Shown here piece by piece: positions 7,735-16,269 of a stretch of DNA of 64,000 nt. Location of the stretch: contig NZ_CP112881.1 in assembly GCF_026409565.1 (NCBI RefSeq), forward strand, positions 3,851,501 through 3,915,500, given 5' to 3'. A program made the position numbers and the translations under genes. Under the pieces are notes generated by a model. That model did not search any database, was not told the DNA's origin, and worked only from the letters and a program-made list of their open reading frames with translations. The stretch comes from Sneathiella aquimaris (GTDB lineage: Bacteria; Pseudomonadota; Alphaproteobacteria; Sneathiellales; Sneathiellaceae). The stretch's first letter is position 1; every line of letters begins with the position of its first letter.

Positions 7735-9509
7735 AACTATCGACTTATGTAATAAATTTTTTGGCTGAAAAAGGCGTCAGCCAGGTTTTTGGGATGTCTG
7801 GCGGAGCCGCTGTCCATCTTTTGGATTCAGTTTCAAAAAATGACAAAATTGATTTTGTCTGTTCGCAGCATGAACAAAGTGCGGCCATCTCTGCCGATGG
7901 CTATGCCCGAACGACAGGCCGGCTGGGTGTTGCAATCACGACAAGTGGTCCGGGGGCGACAAACCTGCTGACCGGAACCTGCTGCTCCTTCTATGACAGT
8001 GTGCCAACATTGATGCTTACCGGTCAGGTCGCCTCGCACCGATTGAAGGGACAGCTGGATATTCGTCAACGCGGATTTCAGGAAACCGATGTAGTCTCGA
8101 TTTTCGGCAGTGTCACGAAATATGCGGTTCAGCTGGAGAAGCCCGAAGACATTCGTTATTGTCTGGAAAAAGCATATTACATGGCTTTTGAAGGTCGCCC
8201 GGGCAGTGTTTTGGTCGACATACCGGATGATTTCCAACGCGCTGATATTGATCCTGACAAATTGCACGGCTTTACGCCAGATCTTACGACCCAAATGGCG
8301 GCCCAAGTGCTTGAGGGGCAGATTTCATCGGTCATGAAGGCGTTCTTTGGGGCGAAAAGGCCCGTAGTTGTTCTGGGTGGTGGTCTGAAAACCCCGGATT
8401 GCGGATTTGATTTACCGTCTTTGGTCACCGCATTGGGGGCACCGGTTGTCACCAGTTGGGCTGCTGTTGACCTGTTGCCACATGATCATCCACTGAAAAT
8501 GGGCAGTTTTGGTGTCTATGCGCCGCGGCTTGGAAACTATGTTGTTCAAAATGCCGACTTTTTGCTCTGCCTTGGCACGCGCCTTTCACAAAATCTGACC
8601 GGCGGTATTTTACCTTCCTTTGCCCGAGAAGCCGAGATCGCCATGATCGATATCAGTGCGGGTGAAATGGAAAAATTTGATGGCTTTGGGATTAATATAG
8701 CGCACCGGGTTCAGGCCCGCTTGTCAGACGCCCTGCCGCATATACAGGCACGTGCCGAGAAGAGCGGCCCCTGCAAGACACCAGACTGGCAAGCGGTCTT
8801 GGAAAAATGGCAATCCCGGTTTGGTCCGGAAATTTATGATCCAGACGACAAAGATGGCTGCCTGAACGCTTATTCCTTTATTGAAAAGCTGTCTGGTTAT
8901 GTGCCGGCTGAAGAAACTATTTTTGCCGATACGGGCGGAAATCTGACCTGGACCTGCAACGCTTTTCAGTTCAAGCCCGGCCAGCGCCTGCATTCCGCGT
9001 GGAATAACACCCCCATGGGATATTCGTTGCCGGCGGCGATTGGCGCCGCAGCCGCAGAGCCTGACAAACCGGTCACTTGCCTGATCGGTGACGGTGGGTT
9101 GATGATCTGTCTTGCCGAACTTGCGACCGTTGTGAAGCACAGGATGAAAATCAGAACCTTTCTGTTTAACAATCACGGGCATGGTATCCAGAAACAGACC
9201 CTGGAAACCTGGCTTGGCTCCAACTATGTCGGCGTTCATGAGCCGTCGGGCCTTGCCTTTACAGATTTTGCCGCCGTTGCAAACAGCATGGGACTGAAAA
9301 CCGTCACCTTGAACAATAAAGATCGGCTGGAAGCGGATCTTGAAGAAATCTTCGCTTATGAGGGACCCGTTTTTGTGAATGTGGAAATCAATCCAGACCA
9401 AAGACTTTTCCCCGTCCTCAAATTTGGCGCGGCGCTGGAAGATCAATTACCCGCATTGGATCAATCCGACATCGAAGAACACATGGTCATCAAGCCTTTT
9501 TCAATGTAG
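7731..9509 (+). CDS. thiamine-pyrophosphate enzyme, acetolactate synthase-like
   Basis: 592 residues with the three-domain layout of the acetolactate synthase/pyruvate oxidase family. The cofactor-activating glutamate is in SQHEQSAA (Glu48). The TPP/magnesium motif runs from GDGGLM (453) to NN (480-481). These enzymes decarboxylate a 2-oxo acid and transfer the acyl unit to an acceptor. There is no regulatory small-subunit gene nearby and the surroundings are glycan genes, so it is unlikely to be the housekeeping branched-chain amino-acid enzyme. By analogy with YerE, which adds a two-carbon branch to a keto-sugar in yersiniose synthesis, it may make a branched-chain sugar. That role is inference. 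Confidence 0.85.
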   Translation: MKLSTYVINFLAEKGVSQVFGMSGGAAVHLLDSVSKNDKIDFVCSQHEQSAAISADGYARTTGRLGVAITTSGPGATNLLTGTCCSFYDSVPTLMLTGQVASHRLKGQLDIRQRGFQETDVVSIFGSVTKYAVQLEKPEDIRYCLEKAYYMAFEGRPGSVLVDIPDDFQRADIDPDKLHGFTPDLTTQMAAQVLEGQISSVMKAFFGAKRPVVVLGGGLKTPDCGFDLPSLVTALGAPVVTSWAAVDLLPHDHPLKMGSFGVYAPRLGNYVVQNADFLLCLGTRLSQNLTGGILPSFAREAEIAMIDISAGEMEKFDGFGINIAHRVQARLSDALPHIQARAEKSGPCKTPDWQAVLEKWQSRFGPEIYDPDDKDGCLNAYSFIEKLSGYVPAEETIFADTGGNLTWTCNAFQFKPGQRLHSAWNNTPMGYSLPAAIGAAAAEPDKPVTCLIGDGGLMICLAELATVVKHRMKIRTFLFNNHGHGIQKQTLETWLGSNYVGVHEPSGLAFTDFAAVANSMGLKTVTLNNKDRLEADLEEIFAYEGPVFVNVEINPDQRLFPVLKFGAALEDQLPALDQSDIEEHMVIKPFSM

Positions 9510-9557
9510 AGAACAGGCCTAGGGTCAACACAGACGTCCAGAAAACAGGTAAAACCT

Positions 9558-10418
9558 ATGAATATCGCTGAAAACAGTCTTTTTGAAGCTCTTCAAAGCA
9601 CCCCGTCCTTACATGCACGGGACACAGCTTTCTATCAATTGCTGGACAGTTGCTGTCTGGAGTTCATCAAAAATTCCGATTTCCAATCAGAAGAGCCCAC
9701 GCCTGTTCCCTTTGGGCCTTTTGGAGATCTGGTGATGCCGTTCCAGAAAATGGGCGCCATTACTTCGCTGGATCTGTTTGGATTGGATGAGTTAATCCTT
9801 TTCAGCTTTTACCTTGCCAATAAGGGCCGCATTAAGAAGGCTGTCGATATTGGGGCCAATCTGGGGCTGCATTCCATTTTGATGGCGAAATTGGGCATTT
9901 CAGTCACCAGTTACGAGCCAGACGATATCCATTTCACCTGGTTCAATGACCGGCTTGCCCTTAACGAGGTTCTGGACAACGTAACACCGGTAAAAGCGGC
10001 GGTTTCCTCTGAAAACGGTACGGCTGAATTTGTCCGGGTCGAAGGCAATACAACAGGCAGTCACCTCGCCGGTGCCAAAAGCAACCCGTACGGCGATCTT
10101 ACAAAATACATGGTCGACATCAAGGCCGCTGAAGACGTGTTCAAAGACGTGGATTTCGCCAAAATCGATGCAGAAGGCCACGAAACTGTTATTTTGCAGG
10201 CCATTCCCGCCGCTTATTGGGATACGTTGGAAACCGTTGTGGAAGTGGGAACAGCGGAAAATGCCGAACAGATTTACAGCTATTTCACGGATCTGGGGGT
10301 TAATTTATTCTCCCAGAAAACGGGTTGGCAAAAAGCCGCCAGCCTCGATGATGTTCCCGTTTCCTACAAAGAGGGCAGCCTGTTTATTTCAAAACAGCCC
10401 GCGATGGTTTGGGGATAA
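9558..10418 (+). CDS. FkbM family SAM-dependent methyltransferase
   Basis: 286 residues with a class I methyltransferase fold. The SAM-binding loop is VDIGANLGLHS (about residues 96-106), and the FkbM-type acidic motif KIDAEGHE is at 202-209. FkbM enzymes usually O-methylate a sugar or polyketide hydroxyl. It is the third gene of the plus-strand unit after the SDR and TPP enzyme, 48 bases downstream of the latter. Likely role: methylating the glycan or its precursor. It converges on the minus-strand unit that ends at 10439. A short GC-rich hairpin (AGGGG-CCG-CCCCT) lies in the 20-base gap but has no T-run. Confidence 0.87.
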   Translation: MNIAENSLFEALQSTPSLHARDTAFYQLLDSCCLEFIKNSDFQSEEPTPVPFGPFGDLVMPFQKMGAITSLDLFGLDELILFSFYLANKGRIKKAVDIGANLGLHSILMAKLGISVTSYEPDDIHFTWFNDRLALNEVLDNVTPVKAAVSSENGTAEFVRVEGNTTGSHLAGAKSNPYGDLTKYMVDIKAAEDVFKDVDFAKIDAEGHETVILQAIPAAYWDTLETVVEVGTAENAEQIYSYFTDLGVNLFSQKTGWQKAASLDDVPVSYKEGSLFISKQPAMVWG

Positions 10419-10438
10419 ACCGTAAGAAGGGGCCGCCC

Positions 10439-10954
10439 CTAATCGAACTGACTGCCTTTGCCCAGAAGGCCCTGTTTCAAGGCGGAGAAAAAACGCGCCG
10501 CCGTTTTCAGCTTGCCTGATCGCAAATGCCAGTGATTTCGGCCCTGTTCAACGGCCCCGCCTTGGACAAGCCGCTGCATTCGTAAACGGATCAGGGTTTC
10601 ATCGTTATAAATTGCCCGCAGTTCATCAGCGGCCATCTGCCCGCCGTTCTTGCGGATTTCCAGCAACATCCGGATCCGCAAAGACGATTCCACGGCTTGA
10701 ACAACATTAAGATAGATAAACCACCACATCAGACCCAGGCCAAGGCCCAAAACCACTTCAAAAACATCGGTTGTTTTCAAGACAAACACAAAGACCAGCG
10801 GGACCCCGATCAACGTCAGCAGAAAACTGGTTGCATACCCCCGAAGGCGCCGTCCCGTTATGCGGCTTATCAAAAGATCAACAAGCACACTGACAAAAAG
10901 CGTCGCGAAAAGGGCGATGAAAAAGTCAGTCATTTCAGCCCGTTTCCCGTTCAA
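10439..10954 (-). CDS. small membrane protein with C-terminal winged-helix-like domain (second of a pair)
   Basis: 171 residues, family not recognised. The N-terminal half has about three hydrophobic segments (residues 8-28, 38-60 and 62-85). The C-terminal half is soluble and reads like a winged helix: SLRIRMLLEIRKNGGQM, then ADELRAIYNDETLIRLRMQR, then VQGGAVEQGRNHW. It partly resembles the preceding gene's product in length and layout, so the two may be old paralogues. It overlaps that gene by 20 bases and is the last gene of the glycan unit that starts at 19676. A membrane-bound regulator or a structural partner of the flippase-like protein are both possible. Confidence 0.7.
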   Translation of the reverse strand: MNGKRAEMTDFFIALFATLFVSVLVDLLISRITGRRLRGYATSFLLTLIGVPLVFVFVLKTTDVFEVVLGLGLGLMWWFIYLNVVQAVESSLRIRMLLEIRKNGGQMAADELRAIYNDETLIRLRMQRLVQGGAVEQGRNHWHLRSGKLKTAARFFSALKQGLLGKGSQFD

Positions 10955-11438
10955 TTTTTAGAAATCTTTGATAAAGGCTGATCACGGCCACAATAAATCT
11001 AGACCTGGGGGTTAAGGCCAATTGCTCATTTTTTTTCACGACATCGCCTGTCGCCTGCAAAGCATCAACGCGGGAGCGAAAAAAGGGATGAGCCACAATA
11101 AAAGTATCAAAATCCGCTTTGCTTAATCCCATTGGACCAGCTTTCATCAACGCTTTTACAATCGCCAGTGTCGGCGAGTCATTCACGACCCCGATCAGGA
11201 TCAACGCATACACCACAAAAAAGCTTTCCGTGAACAGGGCCATGATAAAAACCCCGGCGGCAGACAAAGTCATCCCCCCCAGAAAACCGATACCAAGCAA
11301 CAGACAAAGGCATCCGTTCAGACAAATAAAGGCTGACAGATACAACCGCTGGCCCTTTGTCAGGCGCGCAATGCCCAAATGCAGGATCAAACCGGATGCC
11401 AGGGTCGCGCATAGAAGATAAAAGGCCGATTCAAACAT
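10935..11438 (-). CDS. small membrane protein with C-terminal winged-helix-like domain (first of a pair)
   Basis: 167 residues from the ATG that follows AGGGATAAT and directly follows the stop of the flippase-like gene. A longer frame would overlap that gene. There are three or four hydrophobic N-terminal segments (from MFESAFYLLCATLASGLIL to about residue 95). A soluble tail follows with LAIVKALMKAGPMGLSKADF and DALQATGDVVKKNEQLALTP, a plausible recognition helix and wing. No family is recognised. Close coupling to the flippase-like gene and to the similar next gene suggests that the three products work together in glycan assembly or its control. Confidence 0.7.
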   Translation of the reverse strand: MFESAFYLLCATLASGLILHLGIARLTKGQRLYLSAFICLNGCLCLLLGIGFLGGMTLSAAGVFIMALFTESFFVVYALILIGVVNDSPTLAIVKALMKAGPMGLSKADFDTFIVAHPFFRSRVDALQATGDVVKKNEQLALTPRSRFIVAVISLYQRFLKIERETG

Positions 11439-11439
11439 A

Positions 11440-12429
11440 TTATCCCTCGTTCTTTTGCAGTTGTTCTTTTTCTTCGCGAACCGCCTGAACGGCCTCACGA
11501 TGGAGTAGAAAAGGGATAACCCCGAAGACCGAGGTGAATAATGTTAAAGTCCGCATCAATAAAAAGATCGAACTATAGGCCATGGTGGTGGGTTCTTTTT
11601 CCAACATATGAGCAACTTGGCCAAAGGCCGCTTCACCGATCCCCAGTCCCCCCGGAGACAGAGGAATTGCATTGGCAAACAGCCCGGCAACGCTGGAAAC
11701 AACATAGCCGACCGGCGATAATCCGCTGACCCCCATGGCATCGCCCAGCAAATAAAGCGCCTCTAAGATCAGCACATACTGAAAAATTGATAGGGCAATG
11801 CCCTTAATCAAGTCCCCTCTGCTTTTCCCGTAACTTTCGAAACAGTCAACTATTGTATCGAAGATACCCATCAGAATACGCGCAACGGGCCTTGGAAAAA
11901 GGGTAATAATGGCGCGGAAAAAAGACTGAAAGCGCACGGCAATAACCGGGGCGAAAAACCCCACAACAAGACCGGAAACAACGATCACGCCGATCCAGAA
12001 TTGAAACTGGTTTGGAATAAACGCCAAAACAGTGACCGCGATAAACAGCAATCCCGCAAGCCCGGTCAACCGATCCACAAGGCTGCTCATCATGATCTCG
12101 CCAATTTTGTCCTTATGCTGACGATAGGCCAAGCCACCCCGAACAAAATCACCTCCGTAGGCCCCCGGCAGGAACACGTTAAAAAACTGGCCGATAAAGG
12201 TATAATTCAAGGACTGGATAAAAGTGATGCGGACGTGTAAAGAGCCCATCAGCACTTTCCAGCGCAACGCCCCGATAAAAACAGTAGACAGAAGGCAGGC
12301 AAAAGCAACGCCCACCAGAACGGGAGAGGTGGCGGCGTTCTGCAACAAATCAAAGTCAATGAAATCGTAATAGAACAAGGCTGAGATGCAGCCCACCCCG
12401 ATTAATATTTTTATCAGCAAAAAGATCAA
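11440..12429 (-). CDS. lysylphosphatidylglycerol synthase TM-region/flippase-like membrane protein
   Basis: 329 residues of the UPF0104 family (the transmembrane region of MprF), with about eight membrane segments. Family hallmarks visible are FLPGAYGGDFVRGGLAYR near residue 88 and LSPGGLGIGEAAFG near residue 258. Members move or hold lipids or lipid-linked sugars at the inner membrane. The catalytic lysyl-transferase domain of MprF is absent, as in most members found in polysaccharide loci. It lies 21 bases after the E1-beta gene and 1 base before the first winged-helix membrane protein. Likely role: flipping or presenting a lipid-linked glycan intermediate. Confidence 0.85.
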   Translation of the reverse strand: MIFLLIKILIGVGCISALFYYDFIDFDLLQNAATSPVLVGVAFACLLSTVFIGALRWKVLMGSLHVRITFIQSLNYTFIGQFFNVFLPGAYGGDFVRGGLAYRQHKDKIGEIMMSSLVDRLTGLAGLLFIAVTVLAFIPNQFQFWIGVIVVSGLVVGFFAPVIAVRFQSFFRAIITLFPRPVARILMGIFDTIVDCFESYGKSRGDLIKGIALSIFQYVLILEALYLLGDAMGVSGLSPVGYVVSSVAGLFANAIPLSPGGLGIGEAAFGQVAHMLEKEPTTMAYSSIFLLMRTLTLFTSVFGVIPFLLHREAVQAVREEKEQLQKNEG

Positions 12430-12450
12430 AATTGTGTCCTAGCCAAGCCT

Positions 12451-13500
12451 TTAGAAAGGGCCTGTAAACCAGTTACCGGGCACATCATGAAATGGCCCTT
12501 TTTTACTCAGGATAGGTTCGACAGAAACCTCTTTACCGACCATTTTACCCACTTGCGCAGCAATATGTTCGGCCCGAATATGATAGTCTTTGGTAAGGGC
12601 CGGACTGGTTGATTCCGGATAATCAGGCGCCGTCAAACGAGCCGGTGCCGCCTTTAATTCGGACCAGCAGCGTTCCGTTACACGCGCCATGATTTCACCC
12701 GCGATACCATTTGATTGAAAGCCTGTATCCAGCACCAGTAATTTACCGGTCTTCTTGACGGATCTTTCAATCTTTTCCCAATCAATGGGGGAGACGGTGC
12801 GCAAATCAATCAAATCACAGTCAATACCCTGATCTTTGAGCACATCAACAGCATGCAGGGCCTCAATGGTCATGTAGGACACGGATACCACGGTGACCGC
12901 ATCCCCTTTGCGAAGCTGATTGGCTTTGCCCAGCGGAATGGGTTCAACCGTATCCGGTGCATCTGTTTGGGCATTATGCAGCCAGCGATGTTCCAGAAAG
13001 ATAACGGGATTAGGGTCCTGAATGCTGGATAATAATAATCCCTTTGCGTCAGATGCCAGGGCGGGCATCACCACCTTTAAGCCCGGAATATGCGCAAACC
13101 AGGATTGAAGATTTTGCGAGTGAGTGGGCCCCTGTCCCCAGCCCCGACCCAAAATCATGCGGATCGTAATGGGAACAGACCGCTGACCGCCAAACATAAA
13201 ATGCCATTTGGCCGCATTATTCACCAACTGGTCCATGCTCAGAAGCGCAAAATCAAGCCGTTGATGGGTCAAAACCGGTTTAAAACCACCAAGGGCTGCG
13301 CCAATGGCGATACCGGTCATGGCATTTTCGGCGGTCGGCATATCGAAAACACGCTTTTCGCCATATTTTTCCTGCAGGCCAAGAGTGGTCCCAAAAACGC
13401 CTTTTGGATCAGGAACACCCAGACCAAAAACCAGAACACTGGGGTCTGTTTCCAATGCGTGATCTAATCCCGCGTTGATTTCGCTGGCAAATGTTCTCAT
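12451..13500 (-). CDS. 2-oxoacid dehydrogenase E1-like beta subunit (transketolase C-terminal type)
   Basis: 349 residues with the transketolase pyrimidine-binding and C-terminal domains of E1-beta subunits. It opens with MRTFASEINAGLDHALETD and contains RMILGRGWGQGPTHSQ and VLDTGFQSNGIAGEI, with the family's TAENAMTGIAIGAALGG segment near residue 56. It overlaps the E1-alpha gene by four bases, so the heterotetramer subunits are co-translated. No lipoyl acyltransferase (E2) or E3 gene is in the window, so it is probably not part of a classical dehydrogenase complex. In glycan loci such pairs are likely stand-alone carboligases or transketolase-like enzymes acting on sugar precursors; that is inference. 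Confidence 0.87.
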   Translation of the reverse strand: MRTFASEINAGLDHALETDPSVLVFGLGVPDPKGVFGTTLGLQEKYGEKRVFDMPTAENAMTGIAIGAALGGFKPVLTHQRLDFALLSMDQLVNNAAKWHFMFGGQRSVPITIRMILGRGWGQGPTHSQNLQSWFAHIPGLKVVMPALASDAKGLLLSSIQDPNPVIFLEHRWLHNAQTDAPDTVEPIPLGKANQLRKGDAVTVVSVSYMTIEALHAVDVLKDQGIDCDLIDLRTVSPIDWEKIERSVKKTGKLLVLDTGFQSNGIAGEIMARVTERCWSELKAAPARLTAPDYPESTSPALTKDYHIRAEHIAAQVGKMVGKEVSVEPILSKKGPFHDVPGNWFTGPF

Positions 13501-14504
13501 TTCAGAAACACACTTTCTTCCATTGTCGGGGCCAGAATATGCTGCGATGCTTCTTGCAACGGCGGAAACTCTGATGCTTTGGCAAACTCAAATGCCGCCT
13601 CAACTTCCCGCTCGATCTCTGTTTGCAAACTGTCAATCTCGCCTTGGGTCAGAAGGTTGTTTTTTAACGCTTCTTTTTCGAAACTATGGATGGCGTCTCG
13701 GGATTGCCATTCTTTCAGCATCGTTTCGGGCCGGTAGCCCAAATCGTCATCATAGTTGGGGCCGCAATGTTCCCGCCAACGGAAGGTTTCAAATTCCAGA
13801 AAGGCAGGACCATTTCCGGCCCTGACATGGGCTATGGCTTTCGCCATTTTTTCATGAACCTCGATCACATTATGGCCATCACCATTATCCGTATAAACCC
13901 CAAACCCAGCGACTTTTTCGTGGATTTCTACGGTATCGTTCTGACGAACGGACAAGGGCGAATAAACTGAATAGAAATTGTTTTCACAAATGAACAGAAC
14001 CGGAAGTTTCTTTAACGCCGCAAAGCTCAGGGATTCAAAGAACACGCCCGTTTCGACAACCGCATCCCCCAGAAAAACACAGGCAATATCGTCGCCGCCC
14101 TTCATCATCTGGCTATAACCCAGCCCAACGCCAACCGGAACCGTTCCGCCGACAATGGCCGTTGATCCCATAAACCCAACCGTCTCGTCAATCAGGTGCA
14201 TGGAGCCACCTTTACCCCGAGCACAGCCGGTTACGCGTCCGTAAATTTCGGCAATCATTGCATTAAGGTTGCCGCCCTTGGCCAGATAATGCGCATGCGC
14301 CCGGTGACCGCTGACCGCCAGATCCGTATGCCGTAGTAATGTCCCGATTACCGCTGACACCCCTTCCTGTCCGGAAGAAAGATGGGTCGGACATCTCATC
14401 TCCTGCTCTGAATAGCGAGCCGCAATTGTTTCTTCAACACTGCGGATACGCCGCATACCCCGCGACAGATCCTGTGCCAGTTTGGCGCCTATGGAATAAA
14501 CCAA
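13497..14504 (-). CDS. 2-oxoacid dehydrogenase E1-like alpha subunit (TPP-binding)
   Basis: 335 residues of the E1-alpha family. The TPP motif appears as FLGDAVVETGVFFESL...CENN, where GDA replaces the usual GDG. HRAHAHYLAKG and GRVTGCARGKGGSMH match the phosphate-binding and partner-binding segments. It works with the beta subunit encoded four bases inside its 3' end. Its own start lies inside the end of the methyltransferase gene (16-base overlap), so the three genes are coupled. The lack of E2/E3 genes and the company of a sugar nucleotidyltransferase and a HldE-like fusion argue for a role in sugar assembly, perhaps transferring an aldehyde unit. Confidence 0.87.
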   Translation of the reverse strand: MVYSIGAKLAQDLSRGMRRIRSVEETIAARYSEQEMRCPTHLSSGQEGVSAVIGTLLRHTDLAVSGHRAHAHYLAKGGNLNAMIAEIYGRVTGCARGKGGSMHLIDETVGFMGSTAIVGGTVPVGVGLGYSQMMKGGDDIACVFLGDAVVETGVFFESLSFAALKKLPVLFICENNFYSVYSPLSVRQNDTVEIHEKVAGFGVYTDNGDGHNVIEVHEKMAKAIAHVRAGNGPAFLEFETFRWREHCGPNYDDDLGYRPETMLKEWQSRDAIHSFEKEALKNNLLTQGEIDSLQTEIEREVEAAFEFAKASEFPPLQEASQHILAPTMEESVFLK

Positions 14505-15169
14505 AAGTAATCCCCTGTATAACCGATCTCTTTAAAGAAGGCCTTCCATTCATCCACATGCAGGATTGTCTTCGCTGTCAAATTCCATGCCTGCATGCGC
14601 TCATATTCTTCATCTGTTCGATATGCATCAACCGTGATGAAGGACTGGCCTTTCGAGACCCGCTCAATTTCCTGTAATGCTTTCCCGCAGTCCGGTTTTT
14701 CAAGATTGTGAACCGTATTAATGGAAATCACCACATCGAAACTGTTATCGCCAAATGGCAGGTCTCGTGCATCGGCAACCGAAACCTGTTCCCGGACCGT
14801 TTCCATGCTGTTTTCAATTGCATAGTCTGACACATCAACGCCCGCAACCGTGATCCCGGGGATAAGCTCTTTCAGATCGTGCAGCATGAAACCCTTTGCG
14901 CAACCCACGTCCAGAAGGCTTGAGTTTTTTGTTAGTCCGAAATGGGACTGAAAAGTCGGAATGACCGGTTGCCAGAATCTTGGAAAATAGGAAAACCCGC
15001 CATATCCATGACGCCGATCTCCATCAAAGAAGTCTTTGCCAAATTGACGCGCAATGGCCCGGTCGGCTTCTGTTTTCTCATTTCCGCGTTGCGTTAAATC
15101 CCGTTTTGTTTTCGGGTAATTCGCAAGCAGGTCGATTTCTTGTCCCATGTCACTCTCAATCGGCATCAA
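14489..15169 (-). CDS. class I SAM-dependent methyltransferase
   Basis: 226 residues, Methyltransf_11 type. The SAM loop is LLDVGCAKGFMLHDL (about residues 75-89). The acidic second strand is GVDVSDYAIENS, and the post-II loop is DARDLPFGDNSFDVV. It probably methylates a small hydroxyl or amine substrate in the glycan pathway. Its 3' end overlaps the E1-alpha start by 16 bases, and it begins 12 bases after the stop of the upstream epimerase gene, so expression is tightly tied to both. Confidence 0.82.
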   Translation of the reverse strand: MMPIESDMGQEIDLLANYPKTKRDLTQRGNEKTEADRAIARQFGKDFFDGDRRHGYGGFSYFPRFWQPVIPTFQSHFGLTKNSSLLDVGCAKGFMLHDLKELIPGITVAGVDVSDYAIENSMETVREQVSVADARDLPFGDNSFDVVISINTVHNLEKPDCGKALQEIERVSKGQSFITVDAYRTDEEYERMQAWNLTAKTILHVDEWKAFFKEIGYTGDYFWFIP

Positions 15170-15181
15170 TATAAGTATAAA

Positions 15182-16174
15182 TTACGGTTTATGGATATAG
15201 GATTGTGGTTGCCCTTTCAGGGTCTCCAGATTTGTTTTCACCCAATCAATGGTCTCGTCAATTCCCTGATCAAGTGAGATTTGATCTGACCATCCAAGGG
15301 TCTCGCGCAGTTTGTTGTCGTTCAAACTGTAGGTTTGATCTTTTCCCTGACGCTCGCCCACAACCTCAACCAGATCAGAGGCCTCGATCCCCAGACGTTC
15401 ACTGATTTTTTCCACCAGATTGCGAATACTGATCAGCTCTGGCGTGGAAATATGATAGCACTCCCCGATTTTACCTTCGAGCGCGATCTTAACGGTCGCA
15501 GCGGAGACATCTTCAATATGAATGAAAGAACGTTCAGAATGTCCCCCGCCGTGCAACTGCAATTTCTGTCCGGTCAAACCATACAGAATTGTTCGCGGAA
15601 TAATCCGGTAAAGTTGCTGACCGGGACCAAACACATTGGCCGCGCGGGTAAAGACCACAGGAAAGTTGTACGCCTTAAAATAGCTCATCAGGCTCATGTC
15701 GCCAGCGGCGCGGGAAACCGCATATGGTGTGCTGGGATTAAAAGGGTGGTGCTCATCCACAAACCCGGATGTATTGCCATATACTTCCGGTGTCGAGATA
15801 TGGACATAGCGTTCCAAAAAGGGAAGTTTCCGCAATTCTTCATGTAGTAAAACAGTCGACAGGGCATTGGTACGGAACCAGTCACCCGGATTATCCCAAC
15901 TCTCACCTACCATACTTTGGGACGCAAAATTCACGACAAACGGAATTTCTTCCTGTTTGATCAGATCAATGATCTCGGGCAGGTTTTCATTCAGGTCCAA
16001 TTGGTGAAACGAAAATTTATCCTGATTTTCTTCCCATCGATAGGGCAGAAAAGCCGAATGCGGTTCGGCCGAACGGCTTCCCCCATAAACCTGAAATCCG
16101 GCGCGCAGCAGATGGGCGCAAAAGCTGGCCCCAGAAAAGGAATTACTCCCAAGAACAAAAAACTTTTTAGACAT
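15182..16174 (-). CDS. NAD-dependent epimerase/dehydratase, GDP-mannose dehydratase-like with altered active site
   Basis: Extended SDR of 330 residues. The nucleotide loop is GSNSFSGASF (9-18). The segment FASQSMVGESW and the C-terminal ETLGWSDQISLDQGI resemble GDP-mannose/dTDP-glucose 4,6-dehydratases. Two active-site positions differ from that family. The TDE motif reads STPEVYG (Pro where dehydratases have Asp), and the YxxxK motif reads YAVSR (Tyr151, Arg155; DNA codon CGC). Such changes make ordinary 4,6-dehydration doubtful. The enzyme may instead oxidise, epimerise or decarboxylate a nucleotide sugar. It sits between the nucleotidyltransferase gene and the methyltransferase gene. Confidence 0.82.
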   Translation of the reverse strand: MSKKFFVLGSNSFSGASFCAHLLRAGFQVYGGSRSAEPHSAFLPYRWEENQDKFSFHQLDLNENLPEIIDLIKQEEIPFVVNFASQSMVGESWDNPGDWFRTNALSTVLLHEELRKLPFLERYVHISTPEVYGNTSGFVDEHHPFNPSTPYAVSRAAGDMSLMSYFKAYNFPVVFTRAANVFGPGQQLYRIIPRTILYGLTGQKLQLHGGGHSERSFIHIEDVSAATVKIALEGKIGECYHISTPELISIRNLVEKISERLGIEASDLVEVVGERQGKDQTYSLNDNKLRETLGWSDQISLDQGIDETIDWVKTNLETLKGQPQSYIHKP

Positions 16175-16269
16175 TCACCTTCCGACCAGAACGATCTGGT
16201 ACGCCCCCTTTTTTGCGGATATGCCCACCAATACAATGTTGGCGCTCAAGCGTCCATCTCAAATCATTT

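Noticed and set aside
8724-9446. 240-codon open frame antisense to the TPP enzyme gene
   Set aside because: The plus strand encodes a clear family member here; the antisense translation has no domain.
10428-10440. GC-rich hairpin AGGGG-CCG-CCCCT between convergent genes as a terminator
   Set aside because: Only five base pairs, tight loop and no T-run on either strand.
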